Part shown: in pieces, positions 48,701-61,110 of the stretch
Layout of the letters: each line of letters opens with the position of its first letter
Position numbering within the stretch: position 1 is the first letter of the stretch
Assembly: GCA_019843655.1 (NCBI GenBank)
Contig: JACDQD010000006.1
Location: forward strand, 22,090,246-22,154,245
Origin: Lethocerus indicus
Taxonomy: Eukaryota; Arthropoda; Insecta; Hemiptera; Belostomatidae
Direction: 5' to 3'
Length of the DNA: 64,000 bases
Made by a program: the position numbers and the translations under genes
Notes under the pieces: generated by a model
What the model was told of the DNA's origin: nothing
Databases searched by the model: none
Seen by the model: the letters and a program-made list of their open reading frames with translations, nothing else

Positions 48701-51700
48701 GGTTTTATTATCCGGTTATATATTACTGGGGGATAAACCAATTTCCTAATGATATTCCCCGGTGAAGGCCCAGCACTAAAACCGTTCCGATTTCCCATGT
48801 GAAATTCAAACCTCAAGAGAAGTTATTAGGCTTAAGGTCGCAGGCCTCTCGGATATCAATTTATGCCGGTCCCAGAGCGTCCACTTTGTGTCTGACGTCG
48901 GGGCTCTCAGAACGGGAACACTGTCCTGGAATAGCCTAGCGCTGATTGTAATTTAACTCCTTAACGCTCGATAGCCCCACATGTCTCCTACACATGCTTC
49001 TCAAATCCGTATCTGGACTTGTAAATTGAATTAATAGATTCTGAAATAGAAATTACTTATTTAATGCATACATAGCATTATTATCGTACTGCGGTTACCC
49101 TGATGTTGTCGTAAACACATAATTCCCGTGATATTAGTTATTGAATTTAGTTTTCTGAATTTAAATTGTCATTGACTGTCTACAGGTTATAGAAGCTCGG
49201 AAACACAGTATAGTCGTTCAAATTCTTCTTAGTACATGTTTTGTATTTGACTCTTGACTACGAGAAATATTAAATGTAATTTCCGAATAAAACTTATTTC
49301 AAGCCGTCATGCTAATGTGGAACGTAACCGATGTACATTAGCCCTTTTAAACTACGTACACACTGCACGTTTAAATGACTGACACAATCTCATTTAAAAT
49401 AAATAGGGGAGAAATTGCGCCTTGAGGACCGCGCGAAAGTGCGTAACTTTCGAGGTTTAAACAGTTCGGTGTCGGGCTCAATAATAAATGATAGCGGGAT
49501 GCCGCGGCTTGTCCTCATTTATAATGCGAACAAATGAGCGGACCAAGTAAAGATTGTATACGTGCCGTCGCATCTATTACTTCTGGCAGAGCATTGACAC
49601 GGAGAAATTGTGTTTGTTCCACTTTTCACGCCGCTAAAAGCCGTACTTTTTCACAAAATTATTAATTTACTGGCGGATCTAATTATTTCGGTTTTTTATT
49701 AAGTCGGTATTTGTCACGGAGATGGGAATATCATTCGCATACTGGCCACCACAAATTTTCTTAATTATATTAATCTAAACTCCAGTTGAGAGTTATGAAG
49801 AAATATTTTCCTATATACGGAGTTAACGCCAATGAAGACATGAGAATAAATCTCTTGTGACATCCTCAAATCAAACTCCTTCCGGCGGTGGCTACTTTCG
49901 TACTCCGGAGTGACCGCTACTCTCCGCGACAAGGGTATCCGCCGCGTCCATCTCTTTCTATCACAAAGTGCACTCGGGGGCGAACTGGATGGTGGCGGGA
50001 GGGGGTGGTGTAGAGGACCGAGAATTACATGAATAATGTATTAAAACCGTTGGTCGTTGAGGAGGGAGGCGCCTGCTAAAGGGACGATTTTTTCTCTCTG
50101 AGCGACCTCCCTCCACCCCTCTCTTACTCTTCCGTCGCACCTCTCCTTTATTGGATTGAAGTGCGCGAATAACACAAGGGAGAGCGAGAAGGGGTGAGAC
50201 AGAGAAGGGGTGGGTTTCAGGATGGGAGACTTCGCAAATGGGAGTCGACATTTGGCTAAGTGAAATTGATTTCTCCCTTTTTTAACTCCCCGTCCCATCG
50301 CACCCCCTTACACCCCGCTCTTTGTCGACGAACGATGATTTTTTTACCCCCTTCTGTGAATTCACGGTCGGTTGTTCTCACCCCACTTTAATCTTAACAC
50401 ACCGACCTTATTGAAGCTTACTGTCTTACGCAGATTTCGACTAAACCACAATAATTCGGACATTGTACGGCATATTTATTGTTGGCCAAATATATATCTA
50501 TTTATAACTTTCCATAACTTGTTAAAAAAATATTAATAAATATGTACCCAGTAACTTATCCCACACGGTCGAATGATTCGAATTCAGTTTGTTATTTCCT
50601 TTAGAAATATTTCCATACACTTTTATTCCGTCCGGATGCCCAGACGGTATCTTGAATGGGATAATTTAGACATAACTTTAAGAAACGAAGTTTATTCTTT
50701 GTCAGATTAATTTGCAAAATAGCGACTAATTTTATAGTGATTAAATTACTTCCTGGAAGTTGGGACTTCAAAGTTCTGAGACAAGTCGCTACAGTTCTGA
50801 CAGATTTTATAAAGTAGGATTATAATTTCCGGTACAGTTGCTTAAATGTAATTATCCGAATGAATCTGCAGAGTATTTTTAAATAGAGAAGAGATACAAT
50901 TTAAAATAATATAATAGAAGTGTGTGATCACTTCGGGAACATTCTCAGCTAATTATTCAATAATTGCTCCTGAACAAATTCATTACCCTCATACTATTAT
51001 TTATATTTAAAAAATTAGCAAAATGAATTTTCATGTTACCAATGCTAATCCGATTTAGGACTGGTAAAATGACAAGACGGCTTCAATTATGAGCAGTGAG
51101 AGTTTGAAATTAGACACTCGTTAAGTCTCTCACAAAACCAACCGACCCCGCCAGACCTTGTGTTACGACTTTTTATCTCTGCTTAACAACGATTTACTGT
51201 TCGGAGAATGAAAATATCTATATCAAAAATTTTATCCCGGCTGTGCTTATCAATCGAATTGCAATAATAATATATCTCTGATCTAAGGAATTGTAAAAGT
51301 TATGGAAGGCGTTGTTCTTCAAATTTACGAATCTCCCCTCTCGCCCCTACCAAACCCCGACACTTTAGTAAGGAAGAGTAAGGAATTTTATCAAATTATT
51401 ATGGTAATTCAATTTGGGTCATGGTGGAGGAGAGCTCTCCGCCCGGGAAAATCATGGGGTTCTCGACTCTAGAGGCGGCCAATTTTCTTCCAAAGGGTCG
51501 CTTCCCTTCCACATTTCCTAGGCAGTTCATTTCCTAGAAACGTAGTTGGAGCTATAAACGGGGATACTTGAACAATTCAAATAACAGCAAACAGGAATTA
51601 CCGCCACTCGTGAATTAATTAATTTATTTAGTCGGCCACGAAGTTGGATTTCTGGGGTACATTGTCAAATCACACATGCGATTTCCACTTATTTGGCACG

Positions 51701-53154
51701 TTTCGGGGTACTTACTAATTTTATTCGCCTCTATACATTTCTGCGTAAATGAACCAGGTCAAACATGGAGTCCCAACAAATCCTTATTAATGTTTTATTC
51801 TCTAACGTTGTTGTGTGACTAGCTGGTCACATTCTGTAATATTTCTATCTATACGATCAATAGAATTGGACAGTTATTAATATTCCAAAACTCTTAAGCT
51901 TGGCATGATATAAAATAAATGAGGGATAGTAACTACAAAATGGGGAGAAACTTATTTCGGATAAACGATTTTTGACTTTTAAAGATCATTAATAACTTTT
52001 GTCGACCGTGCTCCTAAAAATCGGTAAATAATTCAAAAACATCAAAGCTGGTACTAGTCTCGCGATTCAAAATAATTTATAAACTCGTATTTCTATGGCA
52101 GTTAAATTAAATTGTTTTTTTCTAAACAATATATATCTGTTTTCAATAAATGACTAGTTAACTACATGAACCCTTGAGCTAGTGGAAGTTCATAATTTCC
52201 CTCGACGTGGCACGGAAATATTAGTCCTTTTTTTTCTTAAAATTTCGGTGGCCGTAAATTACTCCTATCGCGCATAATCATGGGGAACTATTACTCAGTA
52301 GATTGGGGTATTATTATTCCTCCTCCTAGCCGGGGAGGTGAAGGGTGAAACGTTTACAAGAAAATTAATAGCGGCTCTCTAATTTTAAGTAAAAAATGTT
52401 ACCGAATCGGGTAAGTTAGGGGGTCTGAGTGTAGTGAGATGAATTGCTACGGCCGTGATTTGGCCTGCGCCCCGAAAAACGCTATTGCGTTTAGCGTTAG
52501 GCGGAGTACCCTGTAGAACGAATTAATTTCAAATCCTTTAAAATGCACCCGTAAAATATCCCAGAAAAAACAGCGGGTGACTATTATTTATGTATCAAAT
52601 TATGGGATGATTTTTAAATAAAAAAATAGGTGAAAACGTAGCATATTAGCCACACAAAGACAAGATTTTGGTCTCACGATAGACCGGTTTTTCCTTCCCA
52701 CCTCTTTAGCTATACTCCTGATAATTTTTTCCTAGTAAAATGCAGTAGCCGGCTGTATATTTATACTCGCATTCCTGTAATTTCGTCTAGCCCACAAGCG
52801 TTGAAACTACAGGAACATATTGTGTGTTTTATGTCGGGTCGACGTAACTTAAACGGCGTGCGATGCGACCGCTGCAGTCGCCGGCCGCATTACCGCAGGG
52901 CCAGCATTTGCATAATTACACAACCGGTGCGTTTCCACGAAGCGATACCGGCCGTTGCCCAACGCGCCCGCTTTTCCGATTCGGCTCGCGTCGGAACACA
53001 GTACAATTTTCCAGTTGGCCGGAACCGACCGAATGTTCCCTCCCCGTACCGAGATGCGAGAAATCTGATATTGAAATGGGCTCTCAAAGAAATAAAAACA
53101 AACATTTTTTAAATAAAATTTAAGAGAAGTCGTTGTTTGAGATAATTCCTATAA

Positions 53155-53485
53155 TAGATTTCGTGTGTTTCTGTCTCCTCTCGCTGGTTTTGTCTTTTGC
53201 TAGACCGGTTTCGTCCGCTCGCCATCTTCAGTAGCGGTGTTAGTCACTTTCGGCACTTCGAATGTTTTTCCGGCATCCTCACTGCACTGTCACTGTCACC
53301 TGTACTGTAAAACGCGTAGTGTTGAATGCGCTACTAGTTTCAATACGTACAGCGCACCTAATACTAGCCCGCAACAAAGATCTGTCTTACATTTTAGTAT
53401 TAACGCGTTACAGTACAAGTGGGGATGCCCAAAACGCACGAAATCTACGGTATTCCAACCCCTCGCACACCACAAAACAGGTATG
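53155..53485 (-). mobile_element. inverted-repeat element family, copy 5
   Basis: Arms as in the other copies. The core blocks (GCCCGCAACAAAG, TGTCTTACATTTTAGTATTA) are in reverse orientation relative to copies 1 and 2, so this copy is inserted the other way round. The right outer end is GGTATTCCAACCCCTCGCAC then AAAACAGGTATGTTA. Most of the right inner arm is deleted. Confidence 0.78.
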
Positions 53486-54420
53486 TTAAATTATTCCTAT
53501 CACTTTTTATTCACTGCAAACAATCAATCATGGGAACGTAATGAAATTTTCATAACCATATTGAACTAATTCCCAAACTTGTCCATACAAAGGGAAACAT
53601 TCCTAGTTAGATGATTAGAATTTATAGCCTAGTTTATAACGATCACTGTCTACGCATTTCCTGTATATATATCTAACACTGTCTACAGTGGGAGCCTAAG
53701 GAAACATAAACTTAAAATATTAATTATTCCAATTCATGAAATCCGAAACTAAATGTTTTGATATAAGATAAGAATATTAGTTAACACAATATACGTGACT
53801 GGAATTTTCAACATTATTTTTACATGTTTACGATGAAATATTCTTTATTCTGTTTTTTTCTGACATCATCGTATTACAGTAAAGTGTAGGGGGCGTGAAG
53901 GATATATCGGTAAGAAACTTACCCCGAGAATCATAAAATCTGGAGTGATAAATGAAATTATACGAATTTAAGAAGATAAATAGCAATTTCTCCATCATGA
54001 TAAAACAATCCAGACGATTTATAGGGACAAAGTTCGGTTAAGGTCCCCGTCTATTTATCGAGTAACTAATATTTCCCTGCGTGGGGCTGTCGACAGGCTG
54101 CCTCCAAGTTACGGTTTCTAATTAGGCCCTGGAACAGAGTCAAACAGGATGAAACCTCTCTTTCTCAATTTCCCGATCGGGTCCATCGGACTTGTCGTCA
54201 AATTGTACAGTGACGTGTTACATACTACTGTGCTCGTTAATAAATGCAAGCCGTGAGCGCTAAGCGGGGCCAATAGCTTCCTTTGGCGTTCATGCATCAT
54301 TTAAATCAAAATTCGATCTAAAAATTCGGTCTGACCAGAACGTTATAAAATGTTGAAACGAGGGGGGGGGGAGATAAAAAAAATTGTAAATTGTAGAGTA
54401 AAAATATTTTCTGTACTTAC

Positions 54421-54537
54421 AGTGGACGAAATACTGCATCTGCCGTCTTGCCTGTTCGGCCCTTGCCTCCTGGTCGACGATGCTGTTCAGGAGTTCGAGC
54501 TTCCGCTGGAGATCCGCCGCCTCTGAGTTCTCTGGAT
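54421..54537 (-). CDS. unc-13: unc-13 exon a (post-C2A segment)
   Basis: 117 nt: 2 nt completing a codon, 38 codons, then 1 nt. It reads (D)PENSEAADLQRKLELLNS and continues through a charged helix with E-Q-A-R-R-Q-M-Q-Y to F-V-H. In Munc13-1 the C2A domain is followed by DIPEEEARYWAKKLEQLN, which matches in spacing. The donor at 54420-54415 is a perfect GTAAGT. The acceptor CCCAG just above 54,537 has no good polypyrimidine tract, so the upstream boundary is less certain than the downstream one. An in-frame TGA lies a few codons upstream, so the exon cannot extend far. It is probably a coiled-coil-prone helix. Confidence 0.8.
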
Positions 54538-57041
54538 CTGGGACACGTCGTCAATCGTCATCAAATCAACCTACAGTTTACCTACCTAGATTCTATCTGC
54601 AATTTGTAAAAAGAAGCTAACACATGTTTTATATTTCTTTCAAGTGAAAAATCTTCGTTACTCGACCCGGACGGTGAGGGGGAGTCGGCCTCTCGGTGGA
54701 AAATGCCTGGTGTTGGAGCTCTAAAAGTTCGGATATTAGCGAATGCTGATTTTTGCCGATTACATACACGCTCTTTTCTTTTAATTCTCAGAAGCATATT
54801 ATTAAATTAAATATTGTATAGAGACCGCAGTATTAACATCTAGAAATTCCGTTAAATTTAATATAAAGTTGGCACTTAAATTTTTTCAAATCAAAATAAA
54901 ATGAATACAAATTAAATATTATTTTTCCTACCGTAAAGAAAACGCATTTATATTTCGCGCGCAATATTAAAACTTATCTCTTATTCCCAAATGGATATGA
55001 GTAATTATTCGCTTTAAAAAAATTATATCTGAGTTCTATATGTCCGGAAAAAGCTACACGGGAAAAATAATTTTTATATGTTCATTCACTTAATAGTTTA
55101 TCACATTATGATAGTGTACCATTAACGAATTTTATCCCGACATATTAAAACTTGATGACGGCTTGCGAATCTGAATTATGATAGACACTGATAAGCCGAT
55201 GATGAATGCACGAGTGGCAGCTTGAAAGAGACACACACATATAATTGCATTTTAGTTGTGAAACAAGAAAATCAGGAACCTCTCGGATTACATGCCACCA
55301 ACAAATCTATTTGATCGGAATTGTGTTTTCATCTTAGACAATAATCACGCGATCCAAATAAGAAATTTAAATTTATTTAAAACATTTTTACCTCAGCATT
55401 GTTATGCTGCGATAACAAGATTATTGTTGCAAGTTGATTCTGGTTTACAGTCAAGTTTCTGTCATTATATCCTACTAGACACACATGAAATATGATATGT
55501 ACGGATATTTACAATGAGTCAACATCCATTCTCATTCTTCAGCGCCCATCGGTTCCTATAAGAATATCAGTGCAGCACATCGCAACATAGACACTATCAT
55601 TATTATGGCACTAAGATACGCAAAATAGCACCTGAAAACACCCGTGGAAATTATCGGGCACATTTCAAACAGATACACAAATCGGGCACAACAACAACCA
55701 ACTACGCACAAAAGCTCCATCAATCTTTAGAGGGGCGCGCAATGCCAGCTGCTGCCGCTCTACTGCTCGCTTTTAATAATTCCCGGTAAATGGTAGTCGG
55801 AGCGTTTTTTTTTTTAAATTGTCGCCTGGCGTCAAACAAAAATACATCGGAGCGCCAACAAGAAAACAAATTGCAAGAACAAATCAAATGCGCAAAAGGA
55901 GCCGCTGCATTTTAAATAGCGCAATAGCTCTGGGGGAGGTGGTTGGTCGGGGAACGGCCTGGTTTTAAATTCGGTTCGCGATCGGATAAAGGATTATTCC
56001 GGGTTGAAAAACTTCTTCCTATTTGAAGGGAAAACAGAAAAAACTGGGCGAAAGATCATAAACGTTTCGCCAAAATTAATAGTAGTAATAGGACAGAAAT
56101 CAATTTGCTGTTATGGAGTTATAATAATGTGATTTATTAATATCGCTTATCACATTTTTATTTAATACACATATTTCATTATTTTTTAGAATAAAAGAAC
56201 AATTCTCGATTTGATGTTTGTTATCCGGTCTATTATAAGATTTCACAAAACTTCACATTTTCATTGTGAATACTATTGAATACGTCGCAAGAAAGAAATA
56301 AAACGACGGCATTATGTAATTCACATTTCCATCCATAAGATATATATAAAACAATTTTCAGAAATCATCAATGATAATCGACATCGTTTTTCGGCCGGCG
56401 AGATTTGTTCCGAGGACGCCCCTTCTGTATTGGCTCGAGATAGAACGAATTGGTACAACTCGCTGCAACAGGAGTTCGTTATAACGGACGAAATATATTT
56501 CTGTTTCTAGTCATGAAAGATTTGAACGAATTCAATGCAACATAGAGTGAATACGAATCGTTTTGTTACCTTATATCAAATAAAAATAAAAAATTCTTTG
56601 TGGCTAAAAGCAGCAATGATCAGAACTAAGAAACATCTCCTTTCGTAATTTTGTATAACGCGATTGTCGATATCAAATAAAACTATCTATTATCTTAATA
56701 AACGCAAAATGAATCTCAAGATGGATTAATTAGTCATGACTATATTCATATGATTTCTTTCTATAAACCATAGAATGCCAGAGTGGTATTGACTTGGTTC
56801 ACCGGGTGATTGATTTTAGACATGAGTAAAGCGTTGTATCATTATTTAAAGCATCGGAGATGAACATCAATGAAAAACCTTGACCGTCAATAACATACTT
56901 GAGCGGATTAATTTCCTTTTTTTTCTTTTAATTTGATCTGAGTTAGCGCCGGCCTCATTTCGGTGCCAGTTGCCGGCCGTTATTACTTACTTACCATTAA
57001 CCCCGTAATTCATAGCCCAATAAATTCGCCCGCGTTCTCCT

Positions 57042-57094
57042 TCCCCCTCTCGCTCTCACGCTCTCTCTCTCTCTCTCGCTCTCTCATTCCCTCT
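57042..57094. repeat. imperfect CT-rich repeat
   Basis: CT dinucleotide tracts interrupted by CG, in the presumed upstream intron. Confidence 0.85.
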
Positions 57095-58977
57095 TGCTCG
57101 CTCCCATTCGATTCGATTCAACTAATATATCCGTAATTATATTAGCCGGACAACCGTTCGGTACAATTGAAATCGGCGGGGTATTGTGTGTTTGCGGGGA
57201 CAGTGGACAGTAAACAGGAGAGATGAAACTTTCAATTACTAAGCGGAATATTCCATCGTCCAACTAATTACTTGTTGTTGGGCCACTTCGTGCACAGCCG
57301 TTCCGTACCGTCTATGCCCCGATACTCATTTGATCCACTTCGATACACAAATTGTATTAATAATTGGAAATTAAATTGTAAAACTAATTACAACAATGTG
57401 GGGTCACACATTCTATTAAAATTAATTATAAAGCGACCGCACCAGGGGCGATTTCAGGAATTAAAATCGTGAAGGTACATTTCTCATATGCTAATGAGCT
57501 CGAAAATTCCTCTCAATAATTATCAATTTCCATATCACAGGAGGAATGGATCCCGAATCGTTGCACTAACATCGCACTATTAATTTCTTATCAACTGTTT
57601 CCGAATAAAAGCGCGTATATAAGGCCGGCGCAGTGAGTGAAAGTGGTATATTGAAAACAGGAACAGGATGAGAAACAAGTGAATATCCTGAGTGGTATAC
57701 TAGAGCGGCGTTTAAAACATATTTGATAGTAGTTTATCAGGAATCCCTTTACTCACGGAATTGTGAATCAAAACTGAAAAAAATCGAAAACGGATGAATT
57801 TCAATTTTCTCGTTGTAATCGAATATACTCGTAGTATAAAAATATATATACCCAATCGTTTATAGGTCCTTACACAAAACTGAAACTGACATCCGAATGA
57901 TGAAAGGCAATTACCAGTTGAACTGTAGTCCAATTTAGGTGACTGTGTATTGGTAATGCAGCGGATTAGAATACACTTCGCCAATATTGCCTTTCTCTAT
58001 AACAGTGCGCTAGAGAAGGTCGAAATTGTAATCAGATTGTCAATTATTAATGCAAGTCAAATGCATAGCTAGAAATAACCGGCCTACGATCCAGGTAAAA
58101 AAAATTGCCCCGGCCTCGATTTTTACAGGGTTTTTCTACGAGCTTCATTTATATTCAGTCTTTTAGGAGAAGGGGACCCAATTCATCCAATTTAATTATT
58201 TCGTTAATTATGGAGTACTAGGTACGCAAGCAAACTGGGTCTATGTTTTTATACGTATTGGGGTTACCATTAAGTAATCAAATAAGCTAGGAAACATTTA
58301 AAATTATTCGAACATGACCCTTATTATTTTTATTAAATCAGTTTTAGATAGATAATTTGCCTTTCTTTTGATTTTTTCAATTTGTGGAGATTCGATTTCA
58401 GAATTTTTATTATAAGAAAAGGTGTTAAAATTCGAAACAGAAGAATGTCAACTAGTTTTCACCTCGTACATCGCGAGGGTTGTCTGAGTACCACTAATAT
58501 TTCCTATGTTTAAATCTGCTCAAAGGGACCAATTTCAGATTGTAATCGCCACTACCTTTCGTGATACTATTTCATAAGTTAGTTTAAATGGAATTATTTA
58601 TAGCGACGCATAATCTGATCGCTTTTGCACAACTGCGAAATTTATACGAGACCAGCAGTGGTTGTCAACGGCAAATTTTCCTTACGTAGGTGTCACGGTC
58701 ATTTGAAATATCGTTCAATTATTATTACTGTTACCCTCAGAAGTTTGCGATTCTCGCCGTTTCCGCCGGATCTGTCCAACCTGACAGGATCACTAAATCA
58801 CGAGTCGGGGTCTTGTGTGTGCGGGCAGAAACTGAACGTGTTCCAAATTTAATGGAAGGGCGCAGGAGCTCGCTTCCTGCGGCAAGGACCGGGGCTCAAT
58901 GTGGCGCTGCAGTTTCAAAGAGCGGCTCATTCTCCGAACATGGGCTACATCCCGTCCTGACCTATCTCTTTCTATTG

Positions 58978-59005
58978 CCAGAGACAAGTGTACAAGTGTC
59001 TCTGG
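58978..59005. other. inverted repeat
   Basis: CCAGAGACA and TGTCTCTGG, 9-bp arms separated by 10 nt. No associated gene seen. Confidence 0.5.
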
Positions 59006-61023
59006 TACATTAAAACCTGTCTGATATTAACCAGGTGCAAATTATTCTGACGATTGAGGAGTCTCAATATAACTTGTAATGGCATACACAATAGTGTCTA
59101 ATATTATTATTATTATATAATTAAAATGCCTTTTAATAATTGTATAATTAAAATCTTCTTTCTTTTCCCATTCGCACAAGTGCGAGAAAACTTACTGGCC
59201 TTATTCCACTTCCTTATTGCTCTTTACGAAAAATGTGAATTCTCTATTCTATTTTGCACATCATTCGACCGAAGTATCTTCAGGGGAAGTATCGTAATTT
59301 CTTTTTTATTTTTCAGAGATTGTACCTTCTGAGACTCGGCAAATTCCTATATACGGAAAGTGCGATGGCAGAAGTGGCGGAGTTGAATGACTTTCAAGCG
59401 GCGCCCGGCGTGACGAAGTAAAATATCACCGACGTGGACGTTTTCACTTCTCTCGGGAAACCACCCAGCTTGAATTTTTCCTCAACGTTATGATGTCCGT
59501 TTGAAAATTGAATGGAAAAAGCTCCATCATCAGTAGAATTTAACAGGCCTCTTTTTCACATCAGTGTAAAATTTATCACTAAATTGATGACGGAGTGGGT
59601 ATAAATCAAGAGATCATACACTGCATCCATCGAAGACACACGCCAGTCTTTCGAATTCGCAAACTTCAACCTTGATTTTGGTAAAAATTCGCAATATATT
59701 GTGCTCCATTAAATTGACATGGCGTTTTTCTTATTGAAACTCAATTTTCTCCAACTTCTTCCGCCATTAAGTTGATCACTTCCGTTTCGAAATCTCGCCC
59801 ACGATGAATCCGACTGTTGGTTCGAGCTGCACGGGTGTTTTCGGCGAAACGGGATTCGGCCGAAGTTTTAGATTGTGGCCGTCTTGGTGAAAAATAAAGC
59901 GTTCGAGTTTCGTGGAACGCGGCCGCCAAATGCGCCAACATCAGCAATACGTAAGCATTTGTAGGGTTTTAGGAACGTGGTATTCACGAAACTTGGACTA
60001 TAGTAGGTCATTGTTTACGAAGGAAAGGTATTTTTGATCTAACCAAATACAAATTTAATCAATAAAAATAACGTACATGTATATGGCCTGTCGTACTTTT
60101 CATAGTATCATCGAATCTAGACCGATTGTATGGGATGACTGTTGTTACAAACCCTATTGGAGCCATATTTCAGATAAGTTACTCTCTGATATACTTACTT
60201 TTATTTATATTATAATTTTCTTTAGTAATGTCCGGGCATTCGCATAATAAAGCAAAACAAAGAGGATTATTTTCAAATTTCCTTTCCGATTATGTTCGCT
60301 GTACATCCAAACGGACAAAAGTCTGTAAGCATACGATACCCTAATTAAGGTTCTTCAAACAACCTATGGGTTCATCGATTTTGTAATTACCGATCCAGAA
60401 CTCGATTTTATTCCGACCGTTAGTTCTCGGTTTAACGTCTTATTTGTGCCTGTGGAAACTGATGCGGTCTCGGGTGTGAGTTAAGGTGGCTTGTCACCTC
60501 GGAACCCGTACAAGTGCTCGACACGAAATCTTCTCAGTTCTGACGTCAAACAAATTGCTACAGGCCAGTTAAATAGGGCCCTGTTTTCAGAACCGTAGAA
60601 GGGCGAAAAGCTTAGCCTACAGCCGGTAGTTTTACCCCACTTAATAAATCACCCGATCGCGCAACAAAAATTCCCTCCACCTGGATGAGTTATTTTATAC
60701 ATTCGTTCCCACCACTATTTCATATTTATCGTGACATATAATAGTTTAATTTTAATGATTGCATTCGGTTGATAGAAAATTATGTAAGTAAGTACGCAGA
60801 ATATAATGAAATACGATATAGAAAGTACGTCCAAATACAGTTCAACTTCTGGAAACGTCCGTGCAGTCTTGCGAATAGCATTCGAAACTGTTAATTAATT
60901 AGTTCCTGGCAATATAGTTTCTAGGCCCAGTTTTCTTTGTTGAGTAAAAACCGTATTGACCACTCACAACATTCAATAAGGGATATTACTAGATATTAGT
61001 CATATAAATTTAATCCATACCCG

Positions 61024-61110
61024 ACTTAAACAGAAAATTAGGACTGCTAAGGCCATTGTTGAAAAGGATATCAAAATTAACTACTTCTAAAAAGTTGAAC
61101 ATTTTCAAAA
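61024..61110 (+). mobile_element. degraded fragment of the same jockey family
   Basis: Aligns by eye with 26846-26935: shared blocks include GGACTGCT, TTGAAAA and ATCAAAA in the same order and spacing. Too decayed for coding. No poly(A) or target-site duplication was recognised. Confidence 0.55.

Larger units (their letters stand above)
41097..54420 (-). other. unc-13: unc-13 intron a-b (13.3 kb)
   Basis: Exon a ends with 1 nt of a codon and exon b begins with 2 nt, so they join directly. No exon in between could be supported. Contents include a (CT)n tract with TATAAA at 45.7 kb, CpG-rich patches at about 47050-47300 and 49880-50330, and a copy of the inverted-repeat family at 53155-53485. 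An alternative exon cannot be excluded. Confidence 0.65.
33080..54537 (-). other. unc-13: unc-13 (Munc13) gene body, N-terminal half of the long isoform, nine exons
   Basis: Nine minus-strand exons join with consistent phases into about 784 residues. Unc-13/Munc13 proteins prime synaptic vesicles at the presynaptic active zone by opening syntaxin for SNARE assembly. Seen here: a first segment resembling the post-C2A region of Munc13-1 (P-E-x-x-E-A followed by KLExLN), a long disordered Tyr/Ser/Pro/Arg-rich region, and a terminal AKERWHWAYNKIIHQL aligned with the Munc13-1 calmodulin-binding helix AKANWLRAFNKVRMQL. The C1, C2B, MUN and C2C domains were not found and must lie below position 1; a C2A domain was not found above 54,537. 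Identification rests on remembered family sequence, not a search. The gene is partial at both ends in this window. Confidence 0.85.

Noticed and set aside
58793..59013. ORFs on both strands around 58.8-59.0 kb as possible upstream unc-13 (C2A) exons
   Set aside because: No residues resembling a C2 domain and no matching donor phase for exon a.
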